Below, in pieces: positions 32,753 through 41,652 of a stretch of 64,000 nucleotides of DNA. Source of the DNA: Fimbriimonadaceae bacterium (lineage in GTDB: Bacteria > Armatimonadota > Fimbriimonadia > Fimbriimonadales > Fimbriimonadaceae); the NCBI GenBank assembly GCA_019638775.1, contig JAHBTD010000003.1:186001-250000 (forward strand). The letters are read 5' to 3'. The position numbers and the translations under genes were made by a program. Positions within the stretch are counted from its first letter, which is position 1; each line of letters begins with the position of its first letter. The notes under the pieces were generated by a model that worked only from the letters and a program-made list of their open reading frames with translations, ran no database searches and was not told the origin of the DNA.

Positions 32753-32781
32753 CCCACCATGTCTTTCGGCAGGCATGTTTA

Positions 32782-32804
32782 CGAGGTTTAGGTTTCAAAC
32801 CTCG
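32782..32804. promoter_or_regulatory. Inverted repeat upstream of the flagellar cluster
   Basis: CGAGGTTT (32782-32789), spacer AGGTTTC, AAACCTCG (32797-32804). The same TTTAGGTTT unit recurs at 32814-32822. It may be an operator, or a hairpin after the R3H gene on the minus strand. Confidence 0.45.
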
Positions 32805-32933
32805 CAATCGACTTTAGGTTTGTGTGATTTGAACCTGAGGATGTGGAAAAAGGGGCAATTTGGCGTGGGGCGTTAGGGCATTGTGGGTCCGATCCTCGAA
32901 AACGAAATGCCTCGATAACCTCGACGAAAAGCT

Positions 32934-34553
32934 CTATGCCAGTCTCACAGGGAGTACACGGATGCGTCTGTGCGGCTCTTCACCCACCGCTTCGCTCGCC
33001 AACTTCTTCGATTCCGTGACTTGGTGCTGCATCTTGCGAATCGTCGCAGGCTGGGGGGTGAGGTCGTACGGCTTACCGGTCTGCATCACGGTTTCAATCG
33101 CCTTTTGAACTTCGTCGAGGGCTTCGATCTCGTGATCTTTCGATTCTCCAGCGCCCTTGAGGATATCGTCGAGGCCTTGTGCAATCTGGCTGTATGTGTT
33201 CGACTTGACGACAACGGTTGGCACGTTACGACCCGCCAGGTCGCGCAGTTTACGCGGCTTGGCTTGATAGGTGGAGCGAATCGCCATGATCGCGTCGGCC
33301 TGATGGATATCACCGGTGACGTAGGCGGCGGCGCGCTTTTCGCGGATGGCGCGCTCAAGGCGCGTTCGAGCGATGCCGTAGGGGAAGATGCGGATCAGTC
33401 CTGGCTTCGCACCATTATCGGGGATGTTTCCGTTGGAAGCGCCCGATTTGGTTGAGGCCGTGTCAGGAGCAACTTCGCCCGGTTGGCGTGAGAGTGACGG
33501 ATATTTTTTGTTGAACGTAGGATCGTCCAACTCACCGGCGAGCTCATGCTGCACGACTTCGATGCTGCCTGCGTCGGTCCGCACCCGAACTTCTGGCCTT
33601 GGTGGGACACCCCGCAGAAGAAGATCGACAGTCTTTTGGACATTGGAGTGGACGGCGAGGCGTTCAAAGTCGATCAGCTCAATCACCACGTCGAAAGTCG
33701 GCGGGGCTTTTCGTTCAAGGACCGTTTTTTGGGTGCCTCGGCGTCGCGCTTCATCGTCGGAAAGTGTGACCGCCTGGATGCCACCAATAAGGTCGCAGAG
33801 CGACGGATTCAGCATCAAATTCTCAAGAGTCTGCCCGTGCGCGGTGCCGATAAGCTGCACGCCGCGCTCATTGATTGTCCGGGCGGCTAGAGCCTCCGCT
33901 TCAGTACCGATCTCGTCGATAACGATGACTTCGGGCATGTGGTTTTCAACGGCCTCAATCATCACCGCATGTTGTTCAACAGGCGTCCTGACCTGCATAC
34001 GGCGAGACGACCCGATCCCAGGATGCGGGACATCGCCGTCCCCGGCGATCTCGTTTGAAGTATCGACGATGACAACCCGCTTTGAAACCTCATCGGCAAG
34101 GACGCGGGCGATTTCGCGAAGCTTGGTGGTCTTTCCCGTCCCTGGTCTTCCCAGAAGAAGAATCGAAGCGCCCGAGCGGACGAGATCGTCGATCATGTCA
34201 ATGGTGCCTTCGAGGGCACGTCCGACACGGCACGTCAATCCAATCACCTTTTCATGGCGATTACGGATACATGAGATTCTGTGGAGCGTGCGCTCAATGC
34301 CAGCTCGGTTGTCTACGCCAAACTCACCGATAGAACGCGTAACAAAGTCGATGTCGTGTTCAGACACGACAACGTCTTCCCATCGATCGACATGATCGCG
34401 GTACCTTGCTTCGGCAGGGCGTCCGTAATCAAGCACAACCTCGATGAGCGTTTCGAGTTTTCCGGTCCTTTCAAGCCTCTCCCTGACCACTGCGGGCAGA
34501 ACTTCGAGAAACTCCTTGAGACCGTCGTATAAACCTGACATATCAATGTTCAT
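32934..34553 (-). CDS. SpoIIIAA-like AAA ATPase with C-terminal R3H domain
   Basis: A 539-residue protein. The ATPase part has Walker A LLLGRPGTGKTTKLREIARVLAD and the motif VIVDTSNEIAGDGDVPHPGIGSSRRMQV, then PEVIVIDEIGTEAEALAARTINERGVQLIGTAHG, as in SpoIIIAA and plastid Ycf45. After a Ser/Pro-rich linker comes LIRIFPYGIARTRLERAIREKRAAAYVTGDIHQADAIMAIRSTY and a C-terminal R3H-like segment (residues about 495-539, SEAVGEEPHRRIRVLP) that should bind single-stranded nucleic acid. The family is widespread in cyanobacteria and Terrabacteria; its cellular role is not settled. It is probably upstream of the flagellar operon by chance. Confidence 0.9.
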   Translation of the reverse strand: MNIDMSGLYDGLKEFLEVLPAVVRERLERTGKLETLIEVVLDYGRPAEARYRDHVDRWEDVVVSEHDIDFVTRSIGEFGVDNRAGIERTLHRISCIRNRHEKVIGLTCRVGRALEGTIDMIDDLVRSGASILLLGRPGTGKTTKLREIARVLADEVSKRVVIVDTSNEIAGDGDVPHPGIGSSRRMQVRTPVEQHAVMIEAVENHMPEVIVIDEIGTEAEALAARTINERGVQLIGTAHGQTLENLMLNPSLCDLIGGIQAVTLSDDEARRRGTQKTVLERKAPPTFDVVIELIDFERLAVHSNVQKTVDLLLRGVPPRPEVRVRTDAGSIEVVQHELAGELDDPTFNKKYPSLSRQPGEVAPDTASTKSGASNGNIPDNGAKPGLIRIFPYGIARTRLERAIREKRAAAYVTGDIHQADAIMAIRSTYQAKPRKLRDLAGRNVPTVVVKSNTYSQIAQGLDDILKGAGESKDHEIEALDEVQKAIETVMQTGKPYDLTPQPATIRKMQHQVTESKKLASEAVGEEPHRRIRVLPVRLA

Positions 34554-34615
34554 GGCTCGCGGCGAGCCTTACAATCATTCCGACGATAAGGGCGAGACAA
34601 ATGCTCCTTGAATTC

Positions 34616-35755
34616 TCATTCACTTAACGTGATGGTAACGGTTTTTGTAGAACCGCGGGACCAGTATTTTAGCGAGACCTGATCCCCAATTCGCTTGCCA
34701 AAGAGACCTTTGACATAGTCGAGAGGCTCAACGAGCTTCTTTCCGTCCATCTCAAGAAGGATGTCGCCGGGTTGAATGCCCGCTTTGGTGGCGGCGCTGT
34801 TACGGAAAACAGATCGGATGGCGAGCCCGTATGACTGCTTTGGTGGCATGGATCCAATGCGCTCGTTAATGAAACTGCGGAACTCGTCGCTTTCGAGCAA
34901 ACCGGCCTGATTGAACAGCCGTACGCCCACCTCGCCATAACGGACGCGTCCGTTGGTGACGATCTCGTCGGCGACCCGTTTGACTGTGTTGATGGGGATG
35001 GCGAACCCGAGACCGATACTGCCTCCGGTGTTGCTGATGATGGCGGTGTTGATGCCGACGATCTGACCGGAGGCGTTGGCTAAAGCCCCTCCGGAGTTGC
35101 CTTGGTTGATGGCTGCATCTGTCTGTATCGCATCCACGAGGAGGCTTGAGCCGTTGGTGCTGAGGGTACGGTTGAGGTTGCTGACAACTCCAACGCTCAC
35201 GGTGTTGTCGTAGCCGAGCGGATTGCCGATCGCAATCACCCATTCCCCGACTTCGAGTCTGCTGTTATCGCCGAGTTGTGCCGGTGTCAGATTTGTCGCC
35301 TCTATTTTGAGGACGGCAACGTCGGATCGAGGATCGGTGCCGACGACCTTGGCCTGGAACGATCTGCCGTCACCGAGACGGACCCGAACGGCTTGTGCCC
35401 CTTCCACAACGTGGTTGTTCGTGACCACATATCCCTTCGAGCTGATAATCACACCGGAGCCGGTTGCGGCGCGCTCAAGGCGGCTGTCGTCGAAGGAGAA
35501 ATAGGACGACATGTAGTTGTCGACTGAGACCACGGACGGAGCAAGCTTCTTGGCAGCGAGCCGGAAGTCGCCGGGGGTGGCAACGGCGCCTTCTGTGCTG
35601 ACCGGGATGGCGCCATCGAAAGCGTCCCGCTTGCCATCAAGCGTGAGCGTTGGCGGCTTGTTATTCATGGCCCGGTCCAGTTGCACAGCCAAGAATGCTC
35701 CGGCAAACACCGCCGTCAGGACACCCACAAACCCTAAAATCCAACTCTTCTTCAC
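34616..35755 (-). CDS. HtrA/DegP-type serine protease with PDZ domain
   Basis: Envelope quality-control protease, 379 residues, tethered by an N-terminal membrane segment (about 7-25). The trypsin-like domain has the catalytic triad His115 (TNNHVV), Asp145 (RSDVAVLK) and Ser221 (QGNSGGA). One PDZ domain follows (about 285-375, with ATKAGIQPGDILLEMDGKKL). The single PDZ and the anchor match the DegS or HtrA-of-Gram-positive type rather than DegP. Confidence 0.95.
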   Translation of the reverse strand: MKKSWILGFVGVLTAVFAGAFLAVQLDRAMNNKPPTLTLDGKRDAFDGAIPVSTEGAVATPGDFRLAAKKLAPSVVSVDNYMSSYFSFDDSRLERAATGSGVIISSKGYVVTNNHVVEGAQAVRVRLGDGRSFQAKVVGTDPRSDVAVLKIEATNLTPAQLGDNSRLEVGEWVIAIGNPLGYDNTVSVGVVSNLNRTLSTNGSSLLVDAIQTDAAINQGNSGGALANASGQIVGINTAIISNTGGSIGLGFAIPINTVKRVADEIVTNGRVRYGEVGVRLFNQAGLLESDEFRSFINERIGSMPPKQSYGLAIRSVFRNSAATKAGIQPGDILLEMDGKKLVEPLDYVKGLFGKRIGDQVSLKYWSRGSTKTVTITLSE

Positions 35756-35845
35756 AGCATTGTCCTCTTTCTTTTGGATACAGATTTGCTAACGTCTGGT
35801 GTTCCGAAGTGGTTCACGGGACCCAGGTGGAGCGCAGATAAAGAA

Positions 35846-35879
35846 ATGACCTGTTGGACCAATCCGTCCAACAGGTCAT
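35846..35879 (-). terminator. Terminator of serC
   Basis: GACCTGTTGGAC (35848-35859) and GTCCAACAGGTC (35866-35877) form a perfect 12-bp stem extended by two A-T pairs, loop of 6. On the minus strand ATTTCTTTAT follows. Confidence 0.85.
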
Positions 35880-35908
35880 ATTTTGAGCGTGCACGTTTCT
35901 GCACTTTC

Positions 35909-35941
35909 AATCCAAAATCCAGAATCTTAAATCCAAAATCG
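35909..35941. repeat. A-rich dispersed repeat, copy 2
   Basis: ATCCAAAATC-type units like those at 3965-3990, ending a few bases before the serC stop. Orientation is the same on the plus strand. Confidence 0.5.
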
Positions 35942-35943
35942 TA

Positions 35944-37050
35944 TCAGCCGTTGCGCTTTGCAAAGTCCGCCATGAACTCTGCCATCACTTGGCAACCTTC
36001 CAGTGGGAAGGCGTTGTAGATGCTGGCGCGGATCCCGCCGAGCGACCGGTGTCCCTTCAGGCCATTGAGCTTGACGGCATCGGCTTCCTTCACAAAAGTA
36101 GAGAGCAGTTCTTCAGTCGGAAGCTGGAAAGTGACGTTCATGTTCGACCGGCAATCGGCTTTAGCGTGTCCAGCATAGAAACCGGCGGAAGCATCGATGG
36201 CATCGTAAAGCACCTTGGCCTTGGCTTCGTTGCGCTTTTGGATCGCCGTTAGCCCGCCTTCTTTCTTCACCCACTTATAAACCAATCCGCACACGTAGAT
36301 CGCAAAGCACGGTGGGGTGTTGAACATGGAACCGTTGTCCGAAATCGCTTTGTAGCTGAGCATGGGGTGGAACGGCTCGGGTGTGCGAGCAAGCAGGTCT
36401 TCCCGCAGGATCACGAGCGTAGCGCCTGCGGGGCCCATGTTCTTCTGTGCTCCCGCATAGATCATGGCGTACTTGCTGACATCAACCGGACGGCTCATGA
36501 TGTTTGAGCTCATGTCGCATACCGAGGTCACAGGCAGGTCGGGATCGCTCTTGAACTCGACTCCGTGGATGGTCTCGTTGCTCACCCAGTGAACGTAAGA
36601 TGCGTTGGGTGAATAGTCGAGCTTTGTGAGGTCGGGCACCTCCGAATAGTTGTGGGGTTTGCCGTCGTAGATGACCTTGCATTCGCCGACGAGCGGCGCT
36701 TGTTGGCTGGTCTTCTTGCCCCAATATCCGGTGACGACGTAGTCGCCCACGCCTTCCCCGAGCAGGTTCATCGCATGAGCGGTGTTTTGAAGAGTCGCGC
36801 CGCCCTGCATGAAGAACGTTTTGTAGTTCTCGGGCACGTTGAACACGCGGCGGAAGGTCTCCAGCGTCTCGTCAAGGATGTCCATGAACTCTTTGCTGCG
36901 GTGGCTCATCTCCATGACGGACATGCCCTTGCCCTTGTAGTTCATCAGGTCGTCGCGGATCTCTTCGAGCACCTCAACAGGGAGGGTGCACGGTCCGGCG
37001 GAGAAGTTAAAAACGCGGTCGTACGCGGTCTTGACGGCGGTGACGCTCAT
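35944..37050 (-). CDS. serC: Phosphoserine aminotransferase
   Basis: Converts 3-phosphohydroxypyruvate and glutamate to phosphoserine in serine biosynthesis (also used for pyridoxal phosphate). The 368-residue protein has FNFSAGPCTLPVEVLEE at the N-terminus, the PLP-binding lysine in AGAQKNMGPAG (Lys203), and RSNMNVTFQLP with GHRSLGGIRASIYNAFPLEG near the C-terminus. On the minus strand a TAAAAT box ends only 6 bases before the ATG, with no Shine-Dalgarno, so translation may be leaderless. Confidence 0.97.
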   Translation of the reverse strand: MSVTAVKTAYDRVFNFSAGPCTLPVEVLEEIRDDLMNYKGKGMSVMEMSHRSKEFMDILDETLETFRRVFNVPENYKTFFMQGGATLQNTAHAMNLLGEGVGDYVVTGYWGKKTSQQAPLVGECKVIYDGKPHNYSEVPDLTKLDYSPNASYVHWVSNETIHGVEFKSDPDLPVTSVCDMSSNIMSRPVDVSKYAMIYAGAQKNMGPAGATLVILREDLLARTPEPFHPMLSYKAISDNGSMFNTPPCFAIYVCGLVYKWVKKEGGLTAIQKRNEAKAKVLYDAIDASAGFYAGHAKADCRSNMNVTFQLPTEELLSTFVKEADAVKLNGLKGHRSLGGIRASIYNAFPLEGCQVMAEFMADFAKRNG

Positions 37051-37105
37051 AGCGTTATTTTAGCATGGGGGACCCTCCATTTATCAGACTGTTGAACCCC
37101 GTGGA

Positions 37106-38140
37106 TCAATCCTCATATCTTTGCCCTAAACGAAAGTCGGGACCAGTTTCGAGAAACAACTTGAGAGTTTCGCTGTGCGTAGGATGTGGGAAAACCACGA
37201 ACGGCTTCTCTGGGGAGCGTGTGGCGAGTATCAGTGCTGAACACCACGCATTCTGAACCCCAAAATAGCCATTGCCAGCGGTCGTCCATCCTACACCCGA
37301 TGGGTCCGCTTTGAACACCGCGCTTCCATACAGTGCCTGCCATAAACAATCCTCTTCAAACAACGACAACATGGGCAATTCAATGACGATAATATTTAGT
37401 TGATCAGAGCTTGCTTTGGGCGCAAAACTCGGCTTTGCTTTTTTGAAGCGCGTAGACAAGGAATCGCGCAAGTCGTCTTCGCGCACTTCTTGCGCGAATC
37501 CCAAAGTGTCCACTGGAGCCCAGGTGGTTCCTCGCTTGACACCCTTTTTTTCTTGGTTGGTCAATGTTATCTGGACATAACAGTTAGTACTGGCATCCAG
37601 CCAATCTACATGCAGGCCAACTGGTAACTGATCTATATTCTGAGAAAACCATCGTTTAAGACGTTCAAAAGCCTCTTCATCCAAGTCCCGTTCTACGGCT
37701 ATATCAAGTACCAAGCCAGGTTCTCTTTCACAGTATTTCTTCTCGCACCATGATAGGAATCGTTCAAGCCAAAGCTCGTTTGAGAGATTTAGAACAGCCT
37801 TGCACTGAAAGTTGATCCTTGCTGTGCCTTGCCAGACGACCAAATCAGGAGGCGATGTTGCAGGCGGACAAGGTGGAGGCTCATACTCGATTTTTGCTTC
37901 AGGAAAACTACGGCATAGCCGTTCGGCTAGACTGACCTCAAGCAAGTCCCCCTGGACTTTGGTCAAAGAGGACATTTGTGCCAGGAGCCGATCCACGAGT
38001 TTTCCCAAACCGCGCTGATCAAGAGTTTGTATTGTTTTGCACAACCATCCGTGCGCCTCGTTCTCCGGATTCTTGAGTCCCGAAAGAGTTGGGTGCATTC
38101 CCTCGTGAATGAGTGATGATAAACTCGTCGGATTACGCAC
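37106..38140 (-). CDS. Unknown protein with PD-(D/E)XK-like signature
   Basis: A 344-residue soluble protein that I do not recognise as a whole. Residues 64-115 show the order seen in PD-(D/E)XK nuclease folds: a helix with Glu (GDLLEVSLAERL), then PDLVVWQGTARINFQCKAV with Asp99 and the Q-x-K pair Gln112/Lys114. The C-terminal half is a mixed alpha/beta region with many Trp and Phe. It lies alone between serC and tgt; no methylase or antitoxin is adjacent. The call is inference and needs a structure-based comparison. Confidence 0.5.
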   Translation of the reverse strand: MRNPTSLSSLIHEGMHPTLSGLKNPENEAHGWLCKTIQTLDQRGLGKLVDRLLAQMSSLTKVQGDLLEVSLAERLCRSFPEAKIEYEPPPCPPATSPPDLVVWQGTARINFQCKAVLNLSNELWLERFLSWCEKKYCEREPGLVLDIAVERDLDEEAFERLKRWFSQNIDQLPVGLHVDWLDASTNCYVQITLTNQEKKGVKRGTTWAPVDTLGFAQEVREDDLRDSLSTRFKKAKPSFAPKASSDQLNIIVIELPMLSLFEEDCLWQALYGSAVFKADPSGVGWTTAGNGYFGVQNAWCSALILATRSPEKPFVVFPHPTHSETLKLFLETGPDFRLGQRYED

Positions 38141-38177
38141 GCTAAGCCTCCCAGCAAATTCTATCGCGATCTTTAGT

Positions 38178-39278
38178 ATGAGCCAGAATTTCCGCTACGA
38201 ACTTCTCTCCACCTGCCAGCGCACAGGCGCGCGCCGGGGACGCATCCACACGCACCACGGAACGGTCGAAACCCCGTGTTTCATGCCGGTGGGTACGCAG
38301 GGCACTGTCAAGACCGTCGGCAGCGAAGACCTGGAGGCCCTTGGCTTCGAGCTCATCCTCAGCAACACTTATCACCTTGGCCTGCGCCCCGGCAGCGACC
38401 TCATCGACCGCTTCGGGGGGCTGCACAAGTTCATGAGTTGGAAGGGGGCGATCCTCACCGATTCCGGCGGCTACCAAGTGATGAGCCTTTCCGATATGCG
38501 AAAGATCACCGACGAAGGTGTCAAATTCAAGTCGCACCTCGACGGAACGGAGATGTTCCTCACGCCTGAGCAGTCGATGAAGATTCAGGACGAGCTGGGC
38601 GTGGATATCGCCATGGCTCTGGATGTCTGCCCGCCCTATCCTTGCACCCGTGACGAAGCCGTCGCTGCCATGCACCAAACCCACCGCTGGGCCGGACGAT
38701 GTTTGGAATCCAGGAAAAAGGGTGCGCTGTTTGGGATCGTCCAGGGAGGAGTGCATGAAGACCTGCGCCAAGAATCCGCCGATTTCATCACCAAACTCCC
38801 GTTCGATGGTTTTGCCATCGGCGGTGTGAGTGTTGGCGAGCCGACTGAGATGCAGCGCCCCGTCGTCAAGTTTGCCTCGCCTCTGCTGCCCAAGGACAAG
38901 CCCCGCTACCTGATGGGCGTCGGCCATCCTCAAGACATCATTCACGCGGTGCGATGTGGGATCGACATGTTCGACTGTGTCCTCCCAACCCGCCAAGCAC
39001 GGCATCATTCGTTGTACACGATGCAGGGCCGGGTGAACGCCATGGCGTTAAAATGGGCCGAGCACGACGGACCGATTGATCCGATGAGTATCTTTCCAGG
39101 AACGGAACGTTATTCAGCGGCTTACTTAAGGCATCTCTTTAAGGCTAAGGAGGCACTTGGGGCAAGGATTGCAAGCCTCCACAACCTTGCTTTTTACGCA
39201 AGACTGATGGAGGAGATCCGAAAGGCGATCGAGAACGACGCATGGGCTGAGCTAGAGGAACGGTACGCAAAGGCGTAA
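38178..39278 (+). CDS. tgt: tRNA-guanine transglycosylase lacking the zinc cysteines
   Basis: Exchanges the wobble guanine for preQ1 in the first step of queuosine formation. The 366-residue protein from the ATG at 38178 keeps the core: GTVETPCFMPVGTQGTVK, TDSGGYQVMSL (general acid Asp), ALDVCPPY, FGIVQGGVHEDLR, GGVSVGEP and MFDCVLPTR (nucleophile Asp). The structural zinc site, normally CxCxxC followed by a His, is not present: PIDP is followed by MSIFPGTERYSAAYL instead of xCDCYTCRNYSRAYL, although LHNL remains. It may be a zinc-free or functionally shifted Tgt. No other queuosine genes are nearby. Confidence 0.93.
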   Translation: MSQNFRYELLSTCQRTGARRGRIHTHHGTVETPCFMPVGTQGTVKTVGSEDLEALGFELILSNTYHLGLRPGSDLIDRFGGLHKFMSWKGAILTDSGGYQVMSLSDMRKITDEGVKFKSHLDGTEMFLTPEQSMKIQDELGVDIAMALDVCPPYPCTRDEAVAAMHQTHRWAGRCLESRKKGALFGIVQGGVHEDLRQESADFITKLPFDGFAIGGVSVGEPTEMQRPVVKFASPLLPKDKPRYLMGVGHPQDIIHAVRCGIDMFDCVLPTRQARHHSLYTMQGRVNAMALKWAEHDGPIDPMSIFPGTERYSAAYLRHLFKAKEALGARIASLHNLAFYARLMEEIRKAIENDAWAELEERYAKA

Positions 39279-39330
39279 GTCGGCTATGAAGTGCGGTGTC
39301 TTACTCGTAACACCTTCGCTTCATCCTTCC

Positions 39331-39364
39331 AGAAAACAAGACCCGACTTTTGGCCGGGCCTTGT
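39331..39364 (-). terminator. Bidirectional hairpin between tgt and the DUF1501 gene
   Basis: ACAAG-A-CCCG (39336-39345) pairs with CGGG-C-CTTGT (39355-39364) with one mismatch. On the minus strand it is followed by TTTTC, so it should end the DUF1501 transcript. Confidence 0.7.
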
Positions 39365-39407
39365 GTGTGGATATTCCCCTGGCCCGAAAGGACAGTAGGA
39401 AAGCGTT

Positions 39408-40640
39408 TTACTTAAACACGGGCAACGGAGTGAATTTCTGCCCAAGCACGATTTCGGAGTCTCCGCCAACCCAGTTGTCCAGGGCTGTGGCGTAGACCTC
39501 ACGGAAGTCGACGTTGTGCTTAAGGTCGCCGTTCTGCAGGTTCACCAAATCCGGCGCTCCTCCATAAAGACCACCTTTGATCTTGTTGCCCACCAGGAAC
39601 ATCAAACCGCCTGCACCGTGATCGGTACCTGCGCTTGCGTTCTCGTAACAGCGTCGTCCGAACTCTGAGAAGACCAGAACGATGACCTTATCGGCTCGCC
39701 CGGCTGCTTCCATCTCCTTTTGGAATGCGTTTACGGCGTCGCCAAAGCCCTTCAACAGCCGATCATGGCTTTCCGCTTGCTTCGCGTGAGTATCGAAGCC
39801 GCCAGCGCTGAAGTAGACCACTCGGGTGGCGGGGGAAGTCGCCACGATCTGGGCGATCTGCTGGAACCCTCGCCCAAACGGATCGTTGGCGTAAGTCTGC
39901 TTTGTCTTGTACGTGGCGAGTTGAACTTTGAGCGCGGCGATCGCATCAAGGGCGGCTTTATTGGCTTGCTGAACGATACGAGCGTTCGAGCCTTGTGCCG
40001 CATCAGGACCCTGGATCTGCCGAAGCATGCGTTCCATATCGGGGTCGCCTACCATCGACTGGATGTCGGCGAGGCTTGCAAAGCAGGGGATGCTTGCATT
40101 CTTTGCCGAGAGCGAACGTGGCTTTTCGGTAGATAACCCAAGAGCGACTACGGGATTGAGAGGACCGGTAAGGGCTTGCTGGTCAAAGTGTCGGCCAACC
40201 CAACCGTATTTTAGCGATAGGTCAGGGCTTGCCGATTGCCAGATATCCATGCTCTTAAAGTGCGAGCGGTTAGGATTTGGGTATCCAACGTTGTCGACGA
40301 TGGCGACTTTGCCCGCTTTATAAAGCTCTTCCAGCCCGGTCAAGTTGGGGTGAAACCCGACTTCGTTGGAGATCTTCAGCACCTTGTCTTCGGTGATGCC
40401 GATGGTCGGGCGTAGTTCGTAATATTTCTTGTTGGCGTATGGAACGACGGTGTTCAGTCCGTCGTTGCCACCCGAGAGCTGACAAACAACCAGCACAGTA
40501 TCACTTAGGGCTTTGCTGCCCTTAGCCTGCCGTATGACCTCTGCATGGGCGAGGGTGCTAAGCCAACGTGGGGCCGTCAGGCCGATGGCAATCATGCCGC
40601 CGACACGGAAAAGGTCTCTTCTCGTTAATAGGTCGCTCAT
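39408..40640 (-). CDS. DUF1501 protein, Tat-exported
   Basis: A 410-residue protein of the DUF1501 family (sulfatase/alkaline phosphatase-like fold), abundant in Planctomycetota and related groups. The N-terminus has a twin-arginine signal: RRDLFRVGGMIAIGLTAPRWLSTLAHA. The body has VVCQLSGGNDGLNTVVPY, the IVDNVGYPNPNRSHFKSMDIWQSA block and VLVFSEFGRRCYENASAGTDHGAGGLMFLVG. Function is unknown; often found with DUF1800 genes, none here. It is divergent from an anchored small protein. Confidence 0.93.
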   Translation of the reverse strand: MSDLLTRRDLFRVGGMIAIGLTAPRWLSTLAHAEVIRQAKGSKALSDTVLVVCQLSGGNDGLNTVVPYANKKYYELRPTIGITEDKVLKISNEVGFHPNLTGLEELYKAGKVAIVDNVGYPNPNRSHFKSMDIWQSASPDLSLKYGWVGRHFDQQALTGPLNPVVALGLSTEKPRSLSAKNASIPCFASLADIQSMVGDPDMERMLRQIQGPDAAQGSNARIVQQANKAALDAIAALKVQLATYKTKQTYANDPFGRGFQQIAQIVATSPATRVVYFSAGGFDTHAKQAESHDRLLKGFGDAVNAFQKEMEAAGRADKVIVLVFSEFGRRCYENASAGTDHGAGGLMFLVGNKIKGGLYGGAPDLVNLQNGDLKHNVDFREVYATALDNWVGGDSEIVLGQKFTPLPVFK

Positions 40641-40725
40641 CGCTTTCCCCTCACAGATATCGTCTGGTTAGACAGACGTGCCTGCTGAGTCCAAGTTCAG
40701 TAGAAATGGTACATTGAATTTGGCC

Positions 40726-41142
40726 ATGAATGGCAAACAAAGTGCAGCAAGTCTTCCCGCAGCCGCCGTTTTGACGCTACTGACCCTAAGCGTTTTTTAT
40801 CTGTTGCGTGATTTCGGTCCTGAGAGCGCGGTTAGGAAATTCCATCGTGCTGTCCTCAGCCGCGACTTTGCCAAGGTCCAAGAGTCGATTCGGCCGGAGA
40901 CAAACCAGGAGTCGCTGGACTTTCTGGCAAGAGGAGTCTGGAACTTTGCCCGTGCCGATGGGCGTTTCCAAATTCGATCCCTCCAGAGAAACACCAACCA
41001 AGTCACTGCCGAAGTGGAGTACAGCTTTCCTGATAGATCGCTCGTCGCGACAACACTTTGGTTGGTCGAAAAGGACCAAACCGGTTGGAAGGTCAACGTA
41101 AATGCCACCGAAAGACTCTGGAGGGACGGGATGATTCCGTAA
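40726..41142 (+). CDS. Membrane-anchored small protein (NTF2-like-looking)
   Basis: A 138-residue protein from the ATG at 40726. It has an N-terminal anchor (AAAVLTLLTLSVFYLLRDF), then SAVRKFHRAVLSRDFAKVQESIRPE, resembling the first helices of DUF4878-type domains, and an end with TTLWLVEKDQTGWKVNVNATERLW. The neighbouring gene 33 bases on has the same plan. Confidence 0.65.
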   Translation: MNGKQSAASLPAAAVLTLLTLSVFYLLRDFGPESAVRKFHRAVLSRDFAKVQESIRPETNQESLDFLARGVWNFARADGRFQIRSLQRNTNQVTAEVEYSFPDRSLVATTLWLVEKDQTGWKVNVNATERLWRDGMIP

Positions 41143-41175
41143 AGGAACGCTCGAGTCGGGTTAAATAGGTGTCGG

Positions 41176-41607
41176 ATGCTGCGTGCTGGTCGTCTTAATA
41201 TTGTTTTGGCTCTTGGATTAGCCAGCGTCATCGTTCTAGCTGTATTGCTAGTCATGACTCGAAGCTCCCCTTCAGTCACCGTTGGCAACTTTCTCACCGC
41301 CCTTGCGAAGGCTGATGTCGATCAGCTTGTCGAGTTGAGCCACTACGACGGCGATAAAGCTGAATTACGCAAACAATGGGAGTTTTGTGTGAAGGAGGCG
41401 GCCCCCCATGTTCGGTTCGTGTGGACAATGGTTGGGTCGAGGGAGATAAGCGACACAAGCGCCTCCGTCAACATCCTTTGGACAAAAGACTTGGGAAATC
41501 AAGGGTATGAAAAACGATACGAAATCCCCTGTGTGAAAGAGGATGGACAGTGGAAAGTAGACATCGTTGCCGTTGCTCGGGACATGTTCCCAGCCCTGCC
41601 GCGGTAG
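41176..41607 (+). CDS. Membrane-anchored small protein (NTF2-like-looking)
   Basis: A 143-residue protein with an anchor (LNIVLALGLASVIVLAVLLVM), a TVGNFLTALAKADVDQLVELSHYDGD helix region, and an end EDGQWKVDIVAVARDMF. It has the same order as 40726-41142, of which it may be a distant duplicate. The ATG has no good Shine-Dalgarno; TTAAAT lies 9 bases before it. Confidence 0.7.
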   Translation: MLRAGRLNIVLALGLASVIVLAVLLVMTRSSPSVTVGNFLTALAKADVDQLVELSHYDGDKAELRKQWEFCVKEAAPHVRFVWTMVGSREISDTSASVNILWTKDLGNQGYEKRYEIPCVKEDGQWKVDIVAVARDMFPALPR

Positions 41608-41652
41608 GCACGGACAACTCCTTAACCTTTCTCGACGTCATTAATAAGTGAA

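Noticed and set aside
38142-39008. A 288-codon minus-strand frame opposite tgt
   Set aside because: Antisense shadow of a conserved gene; no start signal or similarity.
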